Assembly (NCBI GenBank): GCA_020445745.1 | Contig: JAGRGB010000036.1 | Location: 1-36,122 of the forward strand | Length of the DNA: 36,122 bases | Origin: Rhodocyclaceae bacterium | GTDB taxonomy: Bacteria > Pseudomonadota > Gammaproteobacteria > Burkholderiales > Rhodocyclaceae | Direction: 5' to 3' | In this document: positions 1 through 13,974 of the stretch, piece after piece | Position numbering within the stretch: position 1 is the first letter of the stretch | Layout of the letters: each line of letters begins with the position of its first letter | Position numbers and translations under genes: made by a program | The notes under the pieces: model-generated | The model's database searches: none | What the model was told of the DNA's origin: nothing | What the model saw: only the letters and a program-made list of their open reading frames with translations

Positions 1-325
1 GCGATGCCGCCACCATTTCGATCACCTTGAGACCTGCCGTTCCAAGGCGCTGAAGGTCGTACGGCGGCAGGTATGGGCCGCATTGCAGGCGTTCAGTTGG
101 CGCGGGCTGGCCGGCAGCTCAGGCCGATGAGCTGTAGGCCGGCAGTCGCACCTAATGACCGCTCGAACCTGCAACCAGCCATTGGCAGCTGGGGGCGACG
201 AATTGGTGGACGACGGCGAGATCAGCGCTACGCGATTTCACCGCAATGAACATTCGGGAGCGGCCGACAGACTCGCAGGGGCGTACCATGGCGCCAGTGA
301 CACGAAGCCGAAGGGAGCGTAGCCG
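1..325. other. Left-edge stretch without a recognised gene
   Basis: No convincing gene is seen. A plus-strand frame open from base 2 to a TGA at 128-130 (42 codons, rich in Arg, His and Trp) could be the tail of a gene cut by the window edge, but nothing in it is recognisable. The rest, up to the ribosome binding site of the gene at 326, shows no terminator or repeat that I can support. Confidence 0.3.
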
Positions 326-691
326 ATGAAATCACACCAGCTTGCAGTCCTTGCCATTGCTTTGCTCGGCTCGGCTTCTGGCATGGCGCTGGCGGATGGC
401 CAGGGTCCGGTCGCGGCGAGTGCCGAGAATTGCGGCTGCGTCTCGGGCGCGATGGACACCGATGCCGAGGTACGCCGTTGCGGGCCGTTGCTGGAGTCGC
501 TGTCGCCGGGGCAGGTGGTCGATCTGAAGGGCCGGTGCACGGCGAAATCGGCGCCGGCGGGCGGGCCGGATCTGTGTTTCTGCCTGACCCAGTTCCATAC
601 CGACCCGCAGATCGTCAAGGCCTGCGAGGCGGTGGTCGGCAAGGACACCAAGCCTTCGGAGCTGGCGCGCATGGGCGCCCATTGCCGCTAG
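326..691 (+). CDS. Secreted small eight-cysteine protein, unknown function
   Basis: This is a 121-residue protein that I do not recognise. Residues 1-23 form a typical Sec signal peptide (Lys near the start, hydrophobic core, cleavage near ALA-DG). The mature part has eight cysteines at 36, 38, 52, 71, 84, 86, 100 and 120, including two C-x-C pairs (CGC and CFC). The even number and the export signal suggest a disulfide-stabilised periplasmic or secreted domain; metal binding by the C-x-C pairs is an alternative. ATG 326 is supported by a GGGAG box about 10 bases upstream. It stands alone, about 400 bases before the NnrS gene on the same strand, so it is probably a separate transcript. Confidence 0.8.
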   Translation: MKSHQLAVLAIALLGSASGMALADGQGPVAASAENCGCVSGAMDTDAEVRRCGPLLESLSPGQVVDLKGRCTAKSAPAGGPDLCFCLTQFHTDPQIVKACEAVVGKDTKPSELARMGAHCR

Positions 692-1096
692 CCCGGGGCA
701 AGGGCACCAGTGTCGCGAAAGGCTGGGTCCACCACCGGGCGCCGCACCGCTCGCGCGGGGCGGAGTACCGACTGGTATTGCGCCGCGAAACTCGCGGCAT
801 TCCGCTGAGTCGCCCATCGATTCGCTCCCGGCCCTGTCCCCCGCGTGGACCCCGCGTTCCAGCCACGCCGGCCGACGGTCGGTGCCTCCCACGCGACCGG
901 GGCTGCAGCCTTGGACCAGACAAGTCCAGGCCGGAAGACTGCGTGCGCCCCGACAAGCAGCCGTGCCCGCGCTGACGACCTTCACGAGAGCCTGGTGTCC
1001 GGGCGGGTGAGCAAGGCGGGGGCACAAGGATGGCGCGGTCCGCACGGCGCGACCGCGGCGCTTCCGGAAAAATTGACGACGCGCAAGGTTGCAGCG
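692..1096. other. Intergenic stretch, no gene supported
   Basis: These 405 bases separate the cysteine-rich protein from nnrS. The open frames here show neither conserved motifs nor ribosome binding sites and look like by-products of high GC. An imperfect FNR/NNR-like half-site pair, TTGAC-N4-CGCAA at 1073-1086, is present, but it sits only about 10 bases before the nnrS start and is a poor match. Confidence 0.4.
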
Positions 1097-2350
1097 ATGA
1101 CATCCGCGCTATCTTCGGCGCCGTCTGCATCCACCCCAGAGAGTTCGACCGTGCTGATTCCCCTCGGGGAGCCCACGCTGCGACCGAAGGAGCCCGCCCG
1201 CGGCTTCGCACTGTTCGCGCTGGGCTTCCGCCCCTTCTACCTGCTCGCCGCCGCGTTGGCGGTGTCGATCATTCCGCTGTGGCTGGCGGCCTTCGCCGGG
1301 TGGATGCCGCTGCCGACCACGCTGCCGCCGCTCGCCTGGCACGCCCACGAGATGCTGTTCGGATTCGGCTGTGCGGTGATCGCCGGCTTCCTGTTCACCG
1401 CCGGCCGCAACTGGACCGGCATCGACACCCCCACCGGCGGCGCGCTGGCAGCACTGGCCCTGTTGTGGCTGGCCGGACGGGCGGCGATGCTGGCCGGGCC
1501 GGGCGCGGTCGGCGCGTTGGTCGACCTGGCGTTCCTGCCGTTGGTGGCGATCGCCCTCGGGCGGGTGCTGGTCAAGGCCGGCAGTCGCCGCAATTATTTC
1601 GTGCTGGTGCTGCTCGGTGCCCTGGCCGGCGCCAACCTGCTGTTCCACCTGCGGGCCGCAGGGACCGTCGGCGGCGACCCGATGCAGGGCGTGCATCTCG
1701 CGCTGGCGCTGATCATCACGCTGGCGACGGTGATCGGCGGCCGCGTGATTCCGATGTTCACGGTCAATGGCTTGCGCGGCAGCGTGTCGATCGCGGCCAA
1801 CACGCGCCACGATGCGGTGGCCATCGCGCTGACCGTGACGGCGCTGCTGTCCTGGGCCCTGGCGCTGCCGGCGGCCTTGTCGGCGTCCCTTGCCGCGCTG
1901 GCGGCGCTGGCGCAGCTCAATCGCATCCTGCGCTGGCATCCGTGGGCGACCCGCCGCGTGCCGCTGCTGTGGATCCTGCATCTGTCCCATGCCTGGATTG
2001 CCGTCGGCCTGACGCTGCTGGCCCTGGCCGAGGCCGGCGCGGTGCCGCTCACCGCGGCGATCCACGGCCTCGCGCTGGGGGCGATGTCGGGCCTGATCCT
2101 GGGCATGATCACGCGCACCGCCCTCGGCCACACCGGCCGCCTGCTGCACGCCGGCCCGGTCGAGACCGCGGCCTATGTCGCGCTGCACCTGGCGGTGCTG
2201 GCGCGCGTGCTGCCGCCGCTGTTCGCGCCGCAGCACACGATGGCCGGCCTGGTGGTCGCGGCGGTCGGCTGGTGCCTGGCGTTCGGGCTCTACCTGTTCC
2301 GCTACGGGCCGATGCTGGTCCGCGCCCGGGTGGACGGCAAGCCGGGTTGA
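1097..2350 (+). CDS. nnrS: NnrS family membrane protein
   Basis: This is a 418-residue polytopic inner-membrane protein of the NnrS family, a haem- and copper-containing family tied to nitric oxide and nitrosative stress in denitrifiers and pathogens. Family signs are the N-terminal F-A-L-G-F-R-P-F-Y-L segment, the W-H-A-H-E-M-L-F-G-F motif with its histidines, a G-R-x-I-P-x-F-T-x-N motif near the middle, and about twelve hydrophobic segments. The frame is open further upstream, but ATG 1097 is preferred: an AAGG box lies just upstream, the residues before it are low-complexity, and the length then fits the roughly 400 residues of the family. No nitrate, nitrite or NO reductase gene is nearby, so a role in NO tolerance is taken from the family, not from context. 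The next gene starts 55 bases downstream on the same strand. Confidence 0.88.
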   Translation: MTSALSSAPSASTPESSTVLIPLGEPTLRPKEPARGFALFALGFRPFYLLAAALAVSIIPLWLAAFAGWMPLPTTLPPLAWHAHEMLFGFGCAVIAGFLFTAGRNWTGIDTPTGGALAALALLWLAGRAAMLAGPGAVGALVDLAFLPLVAIALGRVLVKAGSRRNYFVLVLLGALAGANLLFHLRAAGTVGGDPMQGVHLALALIITLATVIGGRVIPMFTVNGLRGSVSIAANTRHDAVAIALTVTALLSWALALPAALSASLAALAALAQLNRILRWHPWATRRVPLLWILHLSHAWIAVGLTLLALAEAGAVPLTAAIHGLALGAMSGLILGMITRTALGHTGRLLHAGPVETAAYVALHLAVLARVLPPLFAPQHTMAGLVVAAVGWCLAFGLYLFRYGPMLVRARVDGKPG

Positions 2351-2405
2351 ACGGCGCCCGCCGCTTCATGGGAAAATCCGGCCTGCATCGAAGCCGGAGA
2401 TCGCG

Positions 2406-3425
2406 ATGAAGCGTGCCCCAACGCTGCTGCTGCTGGCCAGCGCCATCGGTAGCGCCCAGGCCGACAACCTCGAGGCGTGCAAGCGCATCGTCGTCGACGC
2501 CCGCCGGCTGGCATGCTACGACGAGGTGCTGGGCCGGGTCGCGCCGCCCGCCGACACCCTGAGCATGGAGCAGGGCACGGCCGCTTCCCGCGGCCGGGTG
2601 ACGGCCCGGGAAAGCCTCGGCTCGAGCCTGTCGCTGCGCTGGGAGCTGGAGCCGGCGCACAAGCGCGGCACCTTCCTGTTCCGGCCGTACAAGCCGGTCT
2701 ACATGCTGCCGCTGCGCTGGTCCGACAGCCCCAACCGCAATCCGCGCGGCTACACCGAGCGCAACACGCCCGCGGGCCAGGGGCTCAAGCCGGTCGAGGC
2801 CAAGTTCCAGATCAGCTTCAAGGCGAAGGTGCTGGAGAGCGTATTCGGCGACAACGGCGACCTGTGGTTCGGCTACACCCAGCAGGCCAGCTGGCAGGTC
2901 TACGACCGGGGCGACTCGGCGCCTTTCCGCGAGAGCGTGTACGAGCCCGAGTTGATCGCCGTGTGGCGCACCGACATCGCGCTGCCCGGGCTGCGCTGGC
3001 GGATGGTCAGCCTCGGGTTCAACCACCAGTCCAACGGCAAGACCGAGCCCGCCTCGCGCAGCTGGAACCGGGTCTATGCGGAGCTGGGGCTGGAGGGCGA
3101 AGATTTCGCGCTGCTGGTCAAGCCGTGGCTGCGGCTGCCCGAGGACGAAGGCAGCGACGACAACCGCGACATCGAGGACTACATCGGGCGTGGCGAGTTG
3201 ACCGGCATCTGGAAGCGGCAGGGCCACGTCGTCTCGCTCGGCCTGCGTCATTCGCTGCGCGCCCATCCGAGCCGCGGCGCCGCCACGCTGGACTGGGCCT
3301 TCCCGATCCGCGGCTACCTCAAGGGCCACCTTCAGGTATTCACCGGCTACGGCGAGACCCTGATCGACTACAACCACCGCCAGACCGTGTTCGGCATCGG
3401 CGTGTCGCTGGCGCAGTGGCTGTAG
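2406..3425 (+). CDS. pldA: Outer-membrane phospholipase A1 (OMPLA)
   Basis: This is a 339-residue precursor with a signal peptide ending at A-Q-A (about residue 19). OMPLA is an outer-membrane beta-barrel that, as a calcium-dependent dimer, hydrolyses phospholipids that have leaked into the outer leaflet. The catalytic residues are visible: H207 and S209 in F-N-H-Q-S-N-G, and N221 in S-R-S-W-N-R. The spacing (His+2, Ser+12) is the same as the H142/S144/N156 triad of the E. coli enzyme. Before the barrel comes a short segment with two cysteines (C25, C37; R-L-A-C-Y-D), found in many proteobacterial OMPLAs but not in E. coli. The C-terminus is hydrophobic (A-Q-W-L), as expected for a barrel, although it does not end in Phe. 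ATG 2406 follows a GGAG box. It could be co-transcribed with nnrS. Confidence 0.93.
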   Translation: MKRAPTLLLLASAIGSAQADNLEACKRIVVDARRLACYDEVLGRVAPPADTLSMEQGTAASRGRVTARESLGSSLSLRWELEPAHKRGTFLFRPYKPVYMLPLRWSDSPNRNPRGYTERNTPAGQGLKPVEAKFQISFKAKVLESVFGDNGDLWFGYTQQASWQVYDRGDSAPFRESVYEPELIAVWRTDIALPGLRWRMVSLGFNHQSNGKTEPASRSWNRVYAELGLEGEDFALLVKPWLRLPEDEGSDDNRDIEDYIGRGELTGIWKRQGHVVSLGLRHSLRAHPSRGAATLDWAFPIRGYLKGHLQVFTGYGETLIDYNHRQTVFGIGVSLAQWL

Positions 3426-3437
3426 CCACGGGCCGGC

Positions 3438-3465
3438 CCGGGTCGAGTGACAGGGCGTGACCCGG
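3438..3465 (+). terminator. Possible hairpin after pldA
   Basis: CCGGGTC (3438-3444) pairs perfectly with GACCCGG (3459-3465) across a 14-base loop, just past the pldA stop. There is no T-run, so this is a weak terminator candidate at best. Confidence 0.3.
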
Positions 3466-3725
3466 CATGATGGCGTCGCCATCGGCAAGTCGAGGCGGCG
3501 ACCGGGAAGGTGCCCCGCTGTGCCGAACGGGACCGGTTTCGGGGATGCGCCGCAAACTTGTCCAGGCGCTTTTCAACCCCGGCGAACTTCCCTAATCTTG
3601 CAGCGGAACGCTGGACGTCGGCGACAGCTCGGCACCATCATGGTTCACGGCATCACAACCGCCTCCGGCCCTGCGGCCGTCGCCTGGGGGCACATGACGA
3701 AGACCCGTCACGAGGACCGCCACGC
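3466..3725. other. Intergenic stretch before the 162-aa gene
   Basis: Together with the possible hairpin this makes about 300 bases between pldA and the next start. The frames crossing it continue upstream of ATG 3726 but are Arg/Pro-rich and unconvincing. No clear promoter or repeat is visible apart from the GAGGA box at 3711-3715, which serves the next gene. Confidence 0.4.
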
Positions 3726-4214
3726 ATGAGCTTTCTCGACAGCAGTTCCGATACGGCCGGCGAGCGCGAGATGCAGAAGATCGCCGGCATGGCATTGCGC
3801 TTCGTCTACCCGGGGCTCAAGTTTACCGATGATCAGATACAGCCCAAGACGGCCGTGATTGCGCTGTATCTCGCGCGGGCGCTGGACGGCACGTCGCGCG
3901 CCACCTATGGCGCGTTCAAGTTCTACGAGGACGTGACCACCGGTTTGCTGAAGGGCCAGCTCAAGTGGTCGGATCTTCCCAAGACGGCTTTCGACGCCGC
4001 CAAGGCCGCAATGGAAGATGACACCCCTAAACGCAATGCGATCGCAGCTGCCTTTGTGCGGCAAGCGGCACCCCAGCGCCTGATGCAGAGGCACCTCGAA
4101 GATCCGGAAAACTTTCCGCCACCAGAATTGCAGCTCACGCCCGGCACGCCCCTGTTCGCGATCATCTTCGAACGAAAGGGCGTCTTCGAGGCGGTGTTTT
4201 CGCGGGGCGAGTAG
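3726..4214 (+). CDS. Hypothetical 162-aa soluble protein
   Basis: I do not recognise a family. The protein has no signal peptide, no membrane segment and no cysteine. It looks mostly alpha-helical, with a Lys/Asp-rich middle and a C-terminal part (P-G-T-P-L-F-A-I-I-F-E) that could form a small beta element. ATG 3726 is supported by GAGGA at 3711-3715. Codon use is less extreme in GC than in the flanking genes (several AAG, GAT and ATT codons), which might reflect a more recent origin or only a weakly expressed gene. It converges with the Do-type protease gene, with a nested hairpin between the two stop codons. Confidence 0.72.
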   Translation: MSFLDSSSDTAGEREMQKIAGMALRFVYPGLKFTDDQIQPKTAVIALYLARALDGTSRATYGAFKFYEDVTTGLLKGQLKWSDLPKTAFDAAKAAMEDDTPKRNAIAAAFVRQAAPQRLMQRHLEDPENFPPPELQLTPGTPLFAIIFERKGVFEAVFSRGE

Positions 4215-4231
4215 TCGCCGATAGCGCGCGT

Positions 4232-4279
4232 GACCCGCTGCGGGGAGCGCCGCCGACCGCGGCGCCCGCCGCAGCGGTC
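4232..4279. terminator. Nested inverted repeat between convergent genes
   Basis: The outer arms GACCCGCTGCGG (4232-4243) and CCGCAGCGGTC (4269-4279) pair with one bulged C. The inner arms GCGCCGC (4247-4253) and GCGGCGC (4259-4265) pair perfectly over a 5-base loop. The structure fills the gap between the stop codons of the 162-aa gene and the protease gene and would be symmetrical for both. No T-run is present on either side, so the termination role is inferred from position. Confidence 0.5.
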
Positions 4280-4281
4280 GC

Positions 4282-5760
4282 TCACTCGATGCGCACCGCC
4301 ACGAAGATGCGCGCTTCGTTGCGCTGGACCAGCAGCGCGAAGCGATTGCCGGCGGCGTCGAGCAACTTGCGGAACTGGCTGATGCCGGTGATCGGCTGAT
4401 TGTTCAGCGCGAGCACGATGTCGCCCTCGAGCAGACCGGCCTTGGCCGCCGGGCCGCTCACCGACTCGATCACGATGCCGCCCTTGACGCCCAGCTCCTC
4501 GGCGTCGGCTTCAGCCAGCGCCCGGCCGGTGATGCCCAGCTTGCCGGCCTCCTCGCCACGCCCGATGGTGCCGGGTCCGCCCTCCTCGCCCATCGCGCCG
4601 AGGGTGACCTCGACCTTGCGGGAGCGCTCGTCGCGCCACACCTTCAGCTCGATCTCGGTGCCGGGGCGCAGTTCGCCGATCATCCTCGGCAACTCGCTGC
4701 TCTCGCCGACCTTGTCGCCATTGACCTCGAGAATCACGTCGCCCGGCTGCAGGCCGGCCTTGTCGGCGGCGCTGTCGGGTTCGACCCGCGCCACCAGCGC
4801 GCCGGTCGAGTCCGGCAGGCCGAAGGACTGGGCAAGATCCTCGTCCATGCCCTGGATCAGCACGCCGAGCCTGCCCCGCTTGACCTTGCCGAACTCCTGC
4901 AGCTGCTCCTTGACGTTCATCGCGACGTCGATCGGAATCGCGAACGAAATCCCCATGAAACCACCCGAGCGGGAGTAGATCTGGGAGTTGATGCCGATCA
5001 CCTCGCCCGCCAGGTTGAACAACGGGCCGCCGGAGTTGCCGGGGTTGATCGCGACGTCGGTCTGGATGAACGGCACATAGGTCTCGTCAGGCAGGCGCCG
5101 CGCCTTGGCGGAGATGATGCCGGCGGTGACGGTGCTCTCGAAGCCGAACGGCGATCCGAGCGCCACCACCCACTCGCCGACCCGGGTGTTCTCGGCGTCA
5201 CCGATCGTGACCGCCGGCAGGCCATCCGCGTCGATCTTCAGCAGCGCGACATCGGTGCGCTCGTCGGAGCCCACCACCTTGGCCTGGAACTCGCGCTTGT
5301 CGCTGAGCTTGACGGTGACGGTGGTGGCATCGCTGACGACGTGGGCATTGGTCAGCACGTAGCCGTCTTCGGATACGATGAAGCCGGAACCGATGCCGCG
5401 GCGCTGCGGTCCATCCTCGCCGTGGGGGTTCGGCGTCCGGCCCCGCGGCGGCATGCCAGGAATCGGCACGCCGAAGCGGCGCAGGAAATCGTACAGCGGG
5501 TCGTTGGGGTTGATGCCGCTGCGGCCGCCGGCAAGCTGCTGGGTGGTGCTGATGTTGACCACCGCCGGGCCGACCTTGTCCACCAGGTCGGCGAAGTCGG
5601 GCAGGCCATAGCGCCCGGGCGCCAACCGTGCGACGGCCGCGGCGGCCGCCGGCGTCGCGCTCGCCGCCGCGGCTTCGGGCAGAGCGGGCCGCGGGCCAGC
5701 GCCCAGCAGGAATGCCGCCGCACAGAGGCCGGAAATGAACAATGAACGGGCTTTCGACAT
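4282..5760 (-). CDS. Do-type periplasmic serine protease (DegP/MucD-like)
   Basis: This is a 492-residue precursor of the HtrA/DegP/MucD family, a periplasmic protease-chaperone that degrades misfolded envelope proteins. It has a signal peptide (residues 1 to about 30), then an Ala-rich stretch, then a trypsin-like domain with the catalytic triad H140 (T-N-A-H-V-V), D170 (R-T-D-V-A-L-L) and S243 (G-N-S-G-G-P), followed by two PDZ domains (about 290-375 and 400-485). The frame is open to 5805, but ATG 5760 is chosen because AGGAG lies 9-10 bases upstream and the signal peptide begins directly there. The loop between the first strands (G-G-R-S-G-I-N-P-N-D-P) resembles the LA loop of MucD and DegP. 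It is divergent from the FAH-family gene and has no sigma-E or anti-sigma gene beside it, so the exact paralogue (degP, degQ or mucD) is left open. Confidence 0.93.
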   Translation of the reverse strand: MSKARSLFISGLCAAAFLLGAGPRPALPEAAAASATPAAAAAVARLAPGRYGLPDFADLVDKVGPAVVNISTTQQLAGGRSGINPNDPLYDFLRRFGVPIPGMPPRGRTPNPHGEDGPQRRGIGSGFIVSEDGYVLTNAHVVSDATTVTVKLSDKREFQAKVVGSDERTDVALLKIDADGLPAVTIGDAENTRVGEWVVALGSPFGFESTVTAGIISAKARRLPDETYVPFIQTDVAINPGNSGGPLFNLAGEVIGINSQIYSRSGGFMGISFAIPIDVAMNVKEQLQEFGKVKRGRLGVLIQGMDEDLAQSFGLPDSTGALVARVEPDSAADKAGLQPGDVILEVNGDKVGESSELPRMIGELRPGTEIELKVWRDERSRKVEVTLGAMGEEGGPGTIGRGEEAGKLGITGRALAEADAEELGVKGGIVIESVSGPAAKAGLLEGDIVLALNNQPITGISQFRKLLDAAGNRFALLVQRNEARIFVAVRIE

Positions 5761-5916
5761 GAATCTCGATCTCCTAGCTTGGGCGGTGGGTCCGCATCGT
5801 GGCACGAAAGTTCCAACCGCTGTCGATCACCTGCAAAATGGGGGCGCACCGCCCGCCTGTCAACCGCCGGCGGTGCACGGCCGGGCCGCCGGCCCTGTCG
5901 ATGCCGGGAGACGATC

Positions 5917-6771
5917 ATGAAACTGATGCGCTGGGGCGCCGAGGACTGCGAGCGGCCGGGACTGGTGGATGCCGACGGCGGCCTGCGCGACCTGTCGCCG
6001 GCGCTCGGCGGCAGCGCCGCGACGCCGCTCGACCCGGACGTGCTGGCAGCGCTGGCCCGGCTCGATCCGCAGGACCTGCCGCTGCTGCCGCCGGACACCC
6101 GGCTCGGCGCCTGCATCGGCAGCGCCGGCAAGGTCGTCGGCGTCGGCCTGAACTACGCCGACCACGTGCGCGAAGCCGGCATGCAGGCGCCGCCCGCCCC
6201 CTTGCTGTTCATGAAGGCGTGCCGGGTCAGCGCGCCCGACGGGCCGCTGTGGCTGCCGCCCGGCCACGCCAAGGTGGATTGGGAAATCGAGCTCGCCGTG
6301 GTGATCGGACGCGAGGCGGTCTGCGTGGCCGAGGCAGATGCCCTCGACCACGTCGCCGGCTATGCCGCGTTCATCGACTTCTCCGAGCGTGCCTGGCAGC
6401 TCGAAGGACCCGGCCAGTGGGTCAAGGGCAAGAGCTTCCCGTCGTTCGCGCCGATCGGCCCGCTGCTGGCGACCGTCGACTCGGTGCCCGACCCCCATCG
6501 GCTGCGGCTGTGGCTGGAGGTCAACGACCAACGCCTGCAGGACAGCAGCACCGCCGAGATGATCTTCCGGGTACCGCAGCTGATCAGCGACATCAGCCGG
6601 CACATGGCCCTCTATCCCGGCGACGTCATCGCCACCGGTACGCCCCCCGGAGTCGGCATGGGGCTCCGGCCCCAGCGCTGGCTCGCCGCCGGCGACCGCA
6701 TCCGCGCCGGCATCGACGGCTTCGGCGAACAGCACCACGAATGCCGGCCGTGGCCGGGCAAGGCGCCGTGA
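5917..6771 (+). CDS. Fumarylacetoacetate hydrolase family protein
   Basis: This is a 284-residue cytoplasmic protein of the FAH superfamily, metal-dependent enzymes that hydrolyse or decarboxylate acylpyruvate-like compounds. After an N-terminal cap come the conserved G-L-N-Y-A-D-H motif (about 77-83), metal ligands E123 and E125 (W-E-I-E-L-A) with D154 (F-I-D-F), K172 (K-G-K-S-F) and the T-G-T-P-P-G-V-G signature (240-247). The length and order fit the ureidoglycolate lyase / acylpyruvase group better than fumarylacetoacetase itself. The substrate cannot be told from sequence. ATG 5917 has a GGGAG box at 5906-5910; the longer open frame upstream is not needed. The next gene, 67 bases on, is on the same strand but unrelated in role. 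Confidence 0.88.
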   Translation: MKLMRWGAEDCERPGLVDADGGLRDLSPALGGSAATPLDPDVLAALARLDPQDLPLLPPDTRLGACIGSAGKVVGVGLNYADHVREAGMQAPPAPLLFMKACRVSAPDGPLWLPPGHAKVDWEIELAVVIGREAVCVAEADALDHVAGYAAFIDFSERAWQLEGPGQWVKGKSFPSFAPIGPLLATVDSVPDPHRLRLWLEVNDQRLQDSSTAEMIFRVPQLISDISRHMALYPGDVIATGTPPGVGMGLRPQRWLAAGDRIRAGIDGFGEQHHECRPWPGKAP

Positions 6772-6838
6772 TCCGGGCCGCCATGCGCCGCATCACCTTG
6801 CCGTCGGACCCCGATTCATCAACCACCGGAGTAACTCA

Positions 6839-7126
6839 ATGGCCAACGAGGGCTACCACGAACCGATCGACGAACTCAGCGACGAAACCCGCGACATGCA
6901 CCGCGCGATCACCTCGCTGATGGAGGAGCTGGAGGCCGTGGACTGGTACAACCAGCGGGTCGACGCCTGCAAGGACAAGGAGCTGGCCGCGATCCTCGCC
7001 CACAACCGGGACGAGGAGAAGGAGCACGCGGCGATGGTGCTGGAGTGGATTCGCCGCCGCGACCCCAGCTTCGACAAGGAACTGAAGGACTATCTGTTTT
7101 CCGACGGCGACATCGCCCACGGCTGA
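6839..7126 (+). CDS. Encapsulated-ferritin (EncFtn) family protein without cargo tail
   Basis: This is a 95-residue two-helix protein closely resembling the EncFtn ferroxidases that are packed inside encapsulin shells. Recognisable stretches are H-R-A-I-T-S-L-M-E-E-L-E-A-V-D-W-Y (21-37) and A-H-N-R-D-E-E-K-E-H-A-A-M (54-66). E30, E60 and H63 match the metal ligands E32, E62 and H65 known from the Rhodospirillum rubrum protein, and W36/Y37 are also kept. The family forms decamers in which two chains together build the ferroxidase centre. Unlike encapsulated members, it ends soon after the D-Y-L-F motif with no Leu/Gly-rich cargo-loading peptide, and no encapsulin gene lies in the window. ATG 6839 follows GGAG at 6828-6831. 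C44 is an unusual extra. Oxidation of Fe(II) is inferred from the residues. Confidence 0.88.
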   Translation: MANEGYHEPIDELSDETRDMHRAITSLMEELEAVDWYNQRVDACKDKELAAILAHNRDEEKEHAAMVLEWIRRRDPSFDKELKDYLFSDGDIAHG

Positions 7127-7145
7127 GCACCCGGCCCAGCCCGCT

Positions 7146-7164
7146 GCCGCCCCGGCGTGGCGGC
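7146..7164. terminator. Hairpin between encFtn-like gene and prfC
   Basis: GCCGCC (7146-7151) and GGCGGC (7159-7164) form a perfect 6-bp stem with a 7-base loop in the 69-base gap between convergent stop codons. No T-run is seen. The call rests on position. Confidence 0.35.
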
Positions 7165-7195
7165 GGGCCGCGACCGCGCGCCGCACGCCCGTTGC

Positions 7196-8797
<1,602 letters not shown>

Positions 8798-8975
8798 GGC
8801 CGCTCAACTCGCTCGTTCGCCGCCGGTAGCCGGCCCGCGGCCCCGGCAAAGCCTGCCGGTATACCCGAGGGACCGCCTGCCCGCAACCGAATTCCTCGCT
8901 GCGGCCGGTCGTCGCCGCCAGCCCGGCCGTCGGTAGCGCCGGGCTTGTCCGCCGCGCACGGCGGATCGATGCTGA

Positions 8976-9002
8976 CCGTCCTGCGATAGAACGACAGGAC
9001 GG
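8976..9002 (+). promoter_or_regulatory. Hairpin covering the ribosome binding site of the lipoprotein gene
   Basis: CCGTCCTG (8976-8983) and CAGGACGG (8995-9002) are a perfect 8-bp inverted repeat with an 11-base loop. The right arm contains the AGGACGG ribosome binding site and ends 4 bases before ATG 9007. If transcribed, the stem would hide the ribosome binding site, so it may act as a translational switch or thermosensor-like element. A chance repeat of this length at exactly this position is unlikely but not impossible. Confidence 0.5.
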
Positions 9003-9006
9003 ATGC

Positions 9007-9222
9007 ATGATCAGCAGATTGGGGCTGGCGATCGCCGCCGCGGCGTGGCTCGGCGGATGCGGCGTCGCCGACGGCGGCAGCGCGGTGGCCACCGTCGCCG
9101 CTGCCAGAAAGCAGGAACTCGACAAGGCCCGCGCGATGCAGCAGGACGTCCAGCGCGAACTCGAGGCCGCCATGGCGGAACGACGACGACAACTGGAACG
9201 CCTGGAACGGGACGGACGCTGA
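9007..9222 (+). CDS. Small lipoprotein with coiled-coil tail
   Basis: This is a 71-residue predicted lipoprotein. A short signal peptide ends in the lipobox L-G-G-C with C18 as the lipidated residue. After a Gly/Ala linker, residues about 35-71 form one charged helix rich in Glu, Arg and Gln with heptad-like spacing, likely a coiled coil. G19 at the +2 position does not signal inner-membrane retention, so outer-membrane sorting is likely. ATG 9007 is preceded by AGGACGG, which is caught in the hairpin at 8976-9002. It is divergent from prfC. Its function is unknown; small coiled-coil lipoproteins of this size can be structural, like Lpp, but the sequence is not Lpp. Confidence 0.75.
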   Translation: MISRLGLAIAAAAWLGGCGVADGGSAVATVAAARKQELDKARAMQQDVQRELEAAMAERRRQLERLERDGR

Positions 9223-9324
9223 GCGCGCGCCATTCACACGTCATTCGGGCTATCGTCGTCCAGGCAGCGGCGATAGACTGCATGCTTGGCAGACAATGAC
9301 GTAGCGCACCCTTCGGCCCTGCCC

Positions 9325-13970
<4,646 letters not shown>

Positions 13971-13974
<4 letters not shown>

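Noticed and set aside
2-130. Partial frame at the left edge
   Set aside because: It is 42 codons only and composition-biased, with no recognisable motif. It may be a gene tail, but this cannot be supported.
430-975. A 181-codon plus-strand frame overlapping the cysteine-rich protein
   Set aside because: It is Arg-rich, has no ribosome binding site, and is out of frame with the gene that has a clear signal peptide.
1073-1086. FNR/NNR-like box TTGAC-N4-CGCAA before nnrS
   Set aside because: Only 7 of 10 core positions match, and it lies about 10 bases before the start codon, where it could not act as an activator site.
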